A DNA stretch of 11,230 bases from Candidatus Eiseniibacteriota bacterium (GTDB lineage: Bacteria > Arandabacterota > Arandabacteria > JAGLYR01), in assembly GCA_023132135.1 (NCBI GenBank), contig JAGLYR010000222.1, positions 1 through 11,230 of the forward strand, given 5' to 3'. Position 1 is the first letter of the stretch. Every line of letters begins with the position of its first letter. Below are positions 6,537 to 11,230 of this stretch, in pieces. The position numbers and the translations under genes are program-made. The notes beneath the pieces are model-generated. The model did no database searches, was not told where the DNA came from, and worked only from the letters and a program-made list of their open reading frames with translations.

Positions 6537-8591
6537 TCACTCGTTCACCGGCCGAATGCGGATGGCCTGGCCGCCGCCGGGGCCCAGGTTGATTTCCAGG
6601 TTCGTTGTGTAATCGACCTCGCGCTCGTAGATGTCTATAGCCAATGGATCTGACTCCCAGTCCGCATCCGCAGCATCGGCATAGATCTCCGCGACATACT
6701 CCCGACCCGGGTCCAGGAAATCGAGGGACGTCTTCAGCGTCCGTCCATTCTCATCCGTCACGCTCCCTATGTACCAGTCCTCGCTGTTCCGATCCTTACG
6801 AGCAATTGTGACGTAGTCGCCGATCTTTGCATGGAGAACCCGCGTATCCTCCCAGTCCGCCGGGACATCCACGATGAACTGGAAGGCGGGCTGCCCGTCA
6901 TAGTTCTCCGGAAGATCCGCTGCCATCTGGAGCGGGCTGTAGATCACCACATAGTGGGCGAGCTGCCTGGCGAGCGTTGTGTTCGACCGGTTATTCGGTC
7001 TGTACTGGTTGAAGAACAGATCGAAGATGCCGGGGGTGAAATCGAAGGGCCCACTCAGCATCCGGGTGAAGGGCAGGATTGTCGTGTGCTCCGGCGGGTT
7101 TCCGCCGTCGCCGCTCCACGCGTCGTACTCCATCCCTCGCGCTCCCTCCCGGGTCAGCATGTTGGGATACGTCCGGCGGATGCCCGTGTCCTTGATGGGC
7201 TCGTGGACGTCCAGCATGATGCGATGCCGGGCAGCCGCTTCGACGACGCTTCGGTAGTGCTCGACCATGTACTGACCGTGATGCCATTCGGTCTTGTTCA
7301 CCCGGGTTCCAACATAGCCGGTCTTGATCATGTCGATCCCCAGCCGTTTGTAGTAGTAGAAGGCGGGTTCCATCTGCCGCTCGTAATTGTAGATGGCGGC
7401 GCCGTTTTCGTGGTGGCCGATAATCCCGACACCTCTCTCGGCCGCGTAGCGTGTCACTTCCTCGATGTCAAAATCTCGATGGGGAGTCGTGAAGTTGAAG
7501 ATTTCGCCGTTCTGGATCCAGTTGCCATCCCAGCCGGTGTTCCAGCCTTCGATGAGGACGCCGACGAATCCGTACTTGGCGGCGAAGTCGATGTACTTCT
7601 TCGCATTCTCCGTGGTGGCGCCGTGATTGCGTCCCGATCCCCAGGTGTATTTGCCGATGTGCATACCCCACCAGATCCCGACATACTTCCCCGGGGTGAT
7701 CCACGACGTGTCTTCCAGCCGGCAGGGTTCATTGAGATTCAGGACCAGGTAGGATGTGACGAGTTCACCCGGTTCGTCGGCAATCTGAATCGTCCGCCAC
7801 GGAGTCACGAGGGGCGTCGATGCCTTGACCTTCGTCCCATCGGCCCAGGGTACCAGGTCACATTCGAGCGTATTGTCCTTCGTTCTCCGAAGCGCCATAC
7901 TCGCATAGTCCGTCAGCGCCGCCTCATGGATGCTCAAGAAGAGGCCGTCGGCTGTCTCGATCGTGAGCGGTGTGTGAATGGCCTCGAGGTCGCGAATGGG
8001 AGACTTCTGGTACAGGTATTCGTACCGGTTCCCCATGAAGGCAGGAATCCACCAGGCGTTGTCGGTTTCTCCCAGCACGAACTCGGTCCGCTCGTCCATG
8101 ATTACGAGTTGTTCGAGTCCCGGCTGACCGGGGATCTCATACCGGAATCCAAGACCGTCGTTGAACACCCGGAAGACGACGGTCATCCGACACAGGCCGG
8201 GCGCGGATTCCACGAACTCCAGTCGGAGTTCATTGTGATGATCGCGTATCTCCCGGACCTCTCCCCATGGTTGAACCCAGGTGGAGTCGTAACTGCTGCG
8301 GGTGACGTCTCCAATCTCGAGACCCCTGTTGAAGACTCTGCCATCCCGCAGGACAAACCCCAGTCGGGACTTGCCGATGACTTCCCTTCCCAGACGATCA
8401 ACGCTGTAATACGGCACGCCGCCGGCGAGAAGGATGGTCACCTCGATACGCCCGTCCGGAGATGAGACTGCATGACTCATCCCGGACGGGCCTCCCCACG
8501 TTTCCTCAGAAGCCGGTGCAGGTCCACAGCCTACAATTGAAACTGCCCCAACCAGTATTAACCCGACCAGCCATCTCATTCCTGCCGACAT
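6537..8591 (-). CDS. GH97 alpha-glucosidase-like glycoside hydrolase, lipoprotein
   Basis: Predicted retained-in-envelope alpha-glycosidase of family GH97, 684 residues. The signal peptide ends in the lipobox SIVGC (Cys22). The N-terminal beta-sandwich begins about residue 36 (SHAVSSPDGRIEVTI), the (beta/alpha)8 barrel about 300 (YVGIWWGMHIGKYTWG), and a C-terminal beta domain follows about 580. Catalytic and calcium residues by comparison with Bacteroides SusB: Glu395 in GHHENGA (base), Glu464 in DVHEPIKDTG (base/calcium), Glu482 in LTREGARG (calcium), Glu488 in GMEYDAW (acid). Their spacing (69, 18, 6) equals that of SusB 439/508/526/532. The retaining branch has a nucleophilic Asp in VDF; here the region reads MIKTGYVG, so inversion is predicted. 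ATG 8591 was chosen because GGAGGT lies 5 bases upstream and the signal peptide starts there; an in-frame reading back to 8672 adds a non-signal extension. Exact sugar specificity is not shown. Confidence 0.93.
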   Translation of the reverse strand: MSAGMRWLVGLILVGAVSIVGCGPAPASEETWGGPSGMSHAVSSPDGRIEVTILLAGGVPYYSVDRLGREVIGKSRLGFVLRDGRVFNRGLEIGDVTRSSYDSTWVQPWGEVREIRDHHNELRLEFVESAPGLCRMTVVFRVFNDGLGFRYEIPGQPGLEQLVIMDERTEFVLGETDNAWWIPAFMGNRYEYLYQKSPIRDLEAIHTPLTIETADGLFLSIHEAALTDYASMALRRTKDNTLECDLVPWADGTKVKASTPLVTPWRTIQIADEPGELVTSYLVLNLNEPCRLEDTSWITPGKYVGIWWGMHIGKYTWGSGRNHGATTENAKKYIDFAAKYGFVGVLIEGWNTGWDGNWIQNGEIFNFTTPHRDFDIEEVTRYAAERGVGIIGHHENGAAIYNYERQMEPAFYYYKRLGIDMIKTGYVGTRVNKTEWHHGQYMVEHYRSVVEAAARHRIMLDVHEPIKDTGIRRTYPNMLTREGARGMEYDAWSGDGGNPPEHTTILPFTRMLSGPFDFTPGIFDLFFNQYRPNNRSNTTLARQLAHYVVIYSPLQMAADLPENYDGQPAFQFIVDVPADWEDTRVLHAKIGDYVTIARKDRNSEDWYIGSVTDENGRTLKTSLDFLDPGREYVAEIYADAADADWESDPLAIDIYEREVDYTTNLEINLGPGGGQAIRIRPVNE

Positions 8592-8596
8592 CGATG

Positions 8597-8602
8597 ACCT
8601 CC
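8597..8602 (-). promoter_or_regulatory. Ribosome binding site of the GH97 gene
   Basis: The minus strand reads GGAGGT, ending 5 bases before the ATG at 8591. It selects this start over the upstream in-frame start at 8672. Confidence 0.7.
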
Positions 8603-8645
8603 CGTGATAGGAATCAACGGTTCCGTCCGCAACAGGTCTTCGGAA

Positions 8646-8674
8646 ACAATAGGTCATCTGCGATTCGATCACAA
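8646..8674 (-). promoter_or_regulatory. Weak candidate promoter of the GH97 gene
   Basis: On the minus strand TTGTGA (8669-8674) and TATTGT (8646-8651) are 17 bases apart, each 4 of 6 to consensus. The inverted repeat of the small mobile element begins only 7 bases upstream of the -35. The match is modest and could be chance. Confidence 0.3.
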
Positions 8675-8681
8675 CTGGGGG

Positions 8682-8699
8682 TTCTGGGGACAGACTACT
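8682..8699. repeat. Terminal inverted repeat, left copy
   Basis: Reads TTCTGGGGACAGACTACT and is the reverse complement of 8945-8962 at 16 of 18 positions. It lies about 23 bases after the stop codon of the transposase remnant, upstream of the GH97 gene. Confidence 0.75.
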
Positions 8700-8722
8700 G
8701 AACTCAGAACTCTCTCCGAGCG

Positions 8723-8956
8723 CTATTTCCAGGAGTTGAATTTGGGCTTAGCGGTAGGGCCTGTCTTGCGCGGCCGGAGAACCTGCCCGAGCATGTCCTC
8801 CAGACGATGCACGAATTCTTCGCTGCCCCAAGGACGCCCGGTGTGAGTCCGTTGCCGGATGACCTTGAGAGTCTCCTCGCTCTCCGATGTGACCACCTGG
8901 CCCTTACCGTACAGAAACCGGCCAACCCGGTCAAGATCCCATTTAGTAGTCTGTCC
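8723..8956 (-). pseudogene. C-terminal remnant of a REP-associated (IS200-like, Y1) transposase
   Basis: A minus-strand frame running from 8956 to the TAG at 8723-8725 encodes 73 recognisable residues from KWDLDR onward. The signature RTHTGRPWGSEEFVHRLEDM followed by LGQVLRPRKTGP is the conserved end of the TnpA-REP / RAYT family (usually RTGRPLGSEEFV..LE..LGR.LRPRK.G). The HUH motif, the catalytic Tyr and the whole N-terminal half are missing. The frame is closed by TGA at 8957-8959 inside the inverted repeat, and no suitable start codon exists before an internal Met about 50 residues in. The remnant is not expected to give a functional protein. It is too short and startless for ordinary gene calling. 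Confidence 0.85.
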
Positions 8957-8962
8957 TCAAAA
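8945..8962. repeat. Terminal inverted repeat, right copy
   Basis: Reads AGTAGTCTGTCCTCAAAA and pairs with 8682-8699. It directly abuts the first transposase-like codon (AAA at 8942-8944), marking the deletion junction. Confidence 0.75.
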
Positions 8963-8976
8963 ACTCTATTGCCTGC

Positions 8977-9005
8977 TCGACATCCTTGCGTACAAATGTT
9001 ATAGT
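8977..9005 (+). promoter_or_regulatory. Sigma-70-like promoter, probably of the 9311 gene
   Basis: TCGACA (8977-8982) and TATAGT (9000-9005) are separated by exactly 17 bases, each 5 of 6 to consensus. It starts 15 bases beyond the right inverted repeat of the small element. If it drives the gene at 9311 the leader is about 300 bases. Confidence 0.5.
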
Positions 9006-9310
9006 CCTCGGTGCTGGACATCTCAGAATATCCAAAGATATCCAAGGGGAGGGCAGGCGGACGGTACCCAATACACAACGAAATGGAACTTCCAGCAGAC
9101 GTGGAGCGAGCAGGCGACACACTGATCACGAGCCGTTCTAGTCCATAGACGGGTGTCGGGCTTGCGGCGGCCGGCGAGGATTGTCACTTTGGCCGCCACA
9201 AGTGCTTTGTCTGTTATCCACGTGAGGCCTGAGGCGCGGGAGCACCGCCGGGGGCCAGCCGCCGGGGGAAGAGCTGAAGAGACCAGGACTTCTCACGAGG
9301 GGGGATTGAC
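9006..9310 (+). other. Long untranslated leader upstream of the 9311 gene
   Basis: I find no gene here with a ribosome site and family resemblance. The stretch contains a possible hairpin, GGCGGCC (9166-9172) with GGCCGCC (9191-9197) and an 18-base loop, and a direct repeat of CCGCCGGGGG (9245-9254 and 9259-9268). It ends in a G-rich Shine-Dalgarno (GAGGGGGG). No known riboswitch is recognised. Confidence 0.4.
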
Positions 9311-11092
9311 ATGGACAGCAAAAGCAGAGGTGTTAGATTCGCGGTTGCTTCCGTCCTGGCCACCGGGCTCGTCATCTTCGCTGGTGGCGCAGCTCACGGC
9401 CTCAAGATCAACAGTATCACGATAACAGTCACCCCCAACCCGTACCACAATAATGCCACGGTCACCGCGACTTTCAATGTCGCCGCATTGGCATGGCAAT
9501 GCGGTAACGTCAAACTGACGATCAACCTGTGGGACGACGATTCCGGTGCCAGAGATGGTGATGATAAGCTGGGCAGCACCACAGTTATAGTCCCACCCGG
9601 CGGGGGAATCCCAGACCAAACCTGGAATCTGACCTGTACCGGCACAGACGTGACGGGGCCCTTGGCAAGCAGTGGGGAAAACACTGCCGAATTGTTCGTG
9701 CAGGTCGAGGGTCATGCGGCCAAGAGCCAGACGGTTGACGTCACACAGACGGAGTGTGACGTAGCGAGACACGAAATGAACGGGCCCAGTTCAGAACCTG
9801 TTGGTGAGATGTGCCTGGTCGAGTTTGCAATCTCCGAAGATTATACTCTTGAGAACGTGGAGTATGTCGACTTCGGAGTTACGTACGACGAGACGGTTCT
9901 AGCGGTGTTGGATGCGGCCTTCGTCCACCCTGTCCTGGCGGAGTATGGAACCGTGGACACTTCCAGTCCGGGCACGGTGATGTTCATGACCGAAGAGCTG
10001 CCGACCGGAACCACGGTTGCGGGACCTGTGGTTGAGATGCACGTCTCGATAATCGATGAGGCGCCTGTCGGGGTGGAAACCCCGCTCCAATACACCCCCG
10101 GGTCTACATACGGCGGTCCGTTCATCCTCTCCTTCTACGACAACCACACCATCACGGTTCTTCCTCCTGATGTGACCCCTCCGCAGTTTACGGACATCTC
10201 GTCAATATCCATTTCCCAGTACGAGGTCGCGGGGCCACCCGGTTCGGTCTGGGATGACTGGCAGCATCTTCCGAATGATATCCAGGTCGAGCTATATCAC
10301 GGGGTCGATTCGCTGGTGGCATTTGCAGTTGCCGACGCTGAGGGCAGCTTCGCAATGGATCATTTCTGGCTGCAGCGCGGCAGCCAGGCTACGCTCAGAG
10401 CCTATGATCTACTGGGACATTGTGCCGAATTCATGTTCACGGTCCCCACCTCGTACATCCCGGTTGCTACCGCCGGTCCTGACGCAAGTGGCGCGCCCGG
10501 GGAAGAGGTCCAGGTGGATTTTGAGGTCTTCAATCGGTGCGATCTGAGCGAGACCTATGACGTCAGCGTCCACAGTGCGAGGGGCTGGGATGTGAATCCC
10601 AGCTCCCTCGAAGTGACCCTCGAATCCTTCGCAGCCACCACGGTATCAATCTGGGTAGGGATTCCCGAGGGGACTCAGGAAGCAACTGTCGATACTGTCA
10701 TGCTCGAGGCCGTTTCTACAACTGACCCACCGACGAGTGACGTCGACTCGCTGACGGTTACCGCAACCGTCACCGGAGTCGGCGAGGAAGTCCTTTCTCC
10801 GCGGCCTGCCGAGGTTTCTTCTCTGGCCCAGAACTACCCCAATCCGTTCAGGTCCTCCACTTCCATCAGCTATGCGCTGGAGGAGAGGGGGCCCGTGGAA
10901 TTAGCTATATTTGATATCCAGGGGGAGTTGGTGCGGGTGCTGGTCAGTGACATCCAATCCCGGGGAACCCACACGGTGACTTGGGACGGAACAGATCACC
11001 ATGGCGGGACAGTCACCAGCGGGATCTACTTCTGCCAGCTAAAGGCGCATGGTGGCATCAAGGCAACAAGAAAAGTGCTTCTCTCCAGATAG
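9311..11092 (+). CDS. Secreted multidomain protein: cohesin-like and NEW3-like domains with sorting tail
   Basis: Exported protein of 593 residues. Residues 1-30 are a signal peptide. Residues 31-145 are a beta-sandwich-like module with an acidic loop (INLWDDDSGARDGDDKLG) that could bind calcium. Residues of about 160-283 resemble a cohesin fold (VDFGVTYDETVLAVL, GTVMFMTEELPTG, MHVSIIDEAPVGVETPL). Residues of about 290-380 are another beta-rich module. Residues of about 386-487 resemble the NEW3/NPCBM-associated Ig-like domain (GAPGEEVQVDFEVFNRC, WDVNPSSLEV). Residues 500-593 are the FlgD-like sorting module: NYPNPFRSSTSISYAL, VTWDGTDHHGG, SGIYF, tail RKVLLSR. No enzyme motif is seen; a carbohydrate- or protein-binding surface protein is likely. 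The ATG follows a G-rich ribosome site by about 9 bases. The cohesin call is by pattern only. A fragment of a second sorting tail follows the stop. Confidence 0.87.
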   Translation: MDSKSRGVRFAVASVLATGLVIFAGGAAHGLKINSITITVTPNPYHNNATVTATFNVAALAWQCGNVKLTINLWDDDSGARDGDDKLGSTTVIVPPGGGIPDQTWNLTCTGTDVTGPLASSGENTAELFVQVEGHAAKSQTVDVTQTECDVARHEMNGPSSEPVGEMCLVEFAISEDYTLENVEYVDFGVTYDETVLAVLDAAFVHPVLAEYGTVDTSSPGTVMFMTEELPTGTTVAGPVVEMHVSIIDEAPVGVETPLQYTPGSTYGGPFILSFYDNHTITVLPPDVTPPQFTDISSISISQYEVAGPPGSVWDDWQHLPNDIQVELYHGVDSLVAFAVADAEGSFAMDHFWLQRGSQATLRAYDLLGHCAEFMFTVPTSYIPVATAGPDASGAPGEEVQVDFEVFNRCDLSETYDVSVHSARGWDVNPSSLEVTLESFAATTVSIWVGIPEGTQEATVDTVMLEAVSTTDPPTSDVDSLTVTATVTGVGEEVLSPRPAEVSSLAQNYPNPFRSSTSISYALEERGPVELAIFDIQGELVRVLVSDIQSRGTHTVTWDGTDHHGGTVTSGIYFCQLKAHGGIKATRKVLLSR

Positions 11093-11108
11093 AGAGGGCG
11101 GCATCATC

Positions 11109-11186
11109 GGACAGTCATCTCGTGGCGTCTACTTCTACCGCCTGACCTGGAACGGAGAGAGTGAAACCAGGCTAATAGGGGTCAGC
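11109..11186 (+). pseudogene. Remnant of a second C-terminal sorting tail
   Basis: In a frame different from the preceding gene, this stretch translates GQSSRGVYFYRLTWNGESET then RLIGVS. It matches the last strand pair of the sorting module (SGVYF followed by a basic tail) seen in the three intact proteins. It starts 16 bases after the stop of the 9311 gene, lacks the NPF and W-D-G parts and any start codon, and its expected basic tail and stop are replaced by unrelated sequence from about 11187. It is therefore the leftover 3' end of another tail-bearing gene or of a duplicated tail. Confidence 0.65.
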
Positions 11187-11230
11187 GGGGCTGTTGAAAA
11201 AGTGGTCGCGATTTTACCGGTAATCAGCTA
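11187..11230. mobile_element. Possible insertion-sequence end at the window edge
   Basis: GGGGCTGTTGAAAAAG (11187-11202) resembles terminal inverted repeats I recall from several bacterial insertion sequences; the family cannot be fixed. It begins exactly where similarity to the sorting tail stops. A 10-base palindrome TTACCGGTAA follows. No transposase is visible because the window ends. Confidence 0.3.

Larger units (their letters stand above)
8682..8962. mobile_element. Miniature element with inverted repeats, derived from a REP-associated transposase locus
   Basis: An approximately 281-base segment is bounded by inverted repeats at 8682-8699 and 8945-8962 (16 of 18 positions match; the inner 12 bases GGACAGACTACT / AGTAGTCTGTCC are perfect). 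Between them lies only the C-terminal coding end of a Y1/RAYT-type transposase. The simplest reading is an internal deletion that fused the upstream terminal repeat directly to the last 73 codons, leaving a MITE-like element that could move only if a transposase were supplied elsewhere. No target-site duplication is evident; IS200-like enzymes do not make one. Confidence 0.65.

Noticed and set aside
6831-8465. Very long plus-strand open frame (544 codons) opposite the GH97 gene
   Set aside because: The minus strand has all GH97 catalytic residues at correct spacing; the antisense frame has no recognisable domain or ribosome site.
8957-9130. Minus-strand frame ending TFVRKDVEQAIEFLRTDY
   Set aside because: It looks protein-like at its end, but that end is encoded by the inverted repeat itself, it has no convincing start or ribosome site, and it matches no family I recognise.
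1-11230. CRISPR array, tRNA, rRNA, toxin-antitoxin or defence genes
   Set aside because: No regularly spaced repeats, cloverleaf, ribosomal sequence or defence-family motif was seen on either strand.

Overview
This is a GC-rich window of bacterial chromosome that codes mostly for exported proteins. Three of its six genes end in the same kind of C-terminal module: an NPF motif, then a W-D-G turn, then SGVYF and a basic tail. This resembles the FlgD-like / type IX secretion sorting tail of the Fibrobacteres-Chlorobi-Bacteroidetes supergroup and related candidate phyla (Eisenbacteria, Krumholzibacteria, Latescibacteria, WOR-3). Placement in that broad group is an inference from protein style. 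The window has no rRNA or other marker gene.

Layout. Positions 1-116 hold a perfect 25-bp hairpin and a smaller hairpin. Positions 117-2456 (-) encode a C10 (streptopain-type) cysteine protease fused to a right-handed beta-helix and a sorting tail. Its promoter at 2589-2617 has a perfect palindrome in the spacer. Positions 2675-4683 (-) are a two-gene operon: a Bax/GH73-like glucosaminidase lipoprotein followed, with an ATGA overlap, by a CE4-type polysaccharide deacetylase with a signal peptide. Positions 4684-4979 are a divergent promoter region with a tandem 20-bp duplication. Positions 4980-6518 (+) encode a secreted protein of unknown function with a sorting tail. Positions 6537-8591 (-) are a GH97 lipoprotein with the residues of the inverting, SusB-like alpha-glucosidase branch. 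Positions 8682-8962 are a small element bounded by inverted repeats that contains only the C-terminal end of a REP-associated (IS200-like, Y1) transposase. Positions 9311-11092 (+) encode a secreted protein with cohesin-like and NEW3-like domains and a sorting tail. After it comes a fragment of a second sorting tail (11109-11186), which runs into a sequence resembling an insertion-sequence end at the window edge.

How the genes could work together. The glucosaminidase and deacetylase make a plausible peptidoglycan or polysaccharide-processing pair in the envelope. The C10 protease, GH97 enzyme and tail-bearing proteins fit an outer-surface or secreted set for degrading and binding protein and glycan. 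No single pathway joins all six genes. Apart from the two-gene operon they appear to be separate transcription units, four of which have a recognisable promoter of their own. I see no CRISPR array, tRNA, rRNA, phage module or defence system. The least ordinary parts are the miniature transposase-derived element, the truncated duplicate tail, the operator-like palindrome and the protease/beta-helix fusion.
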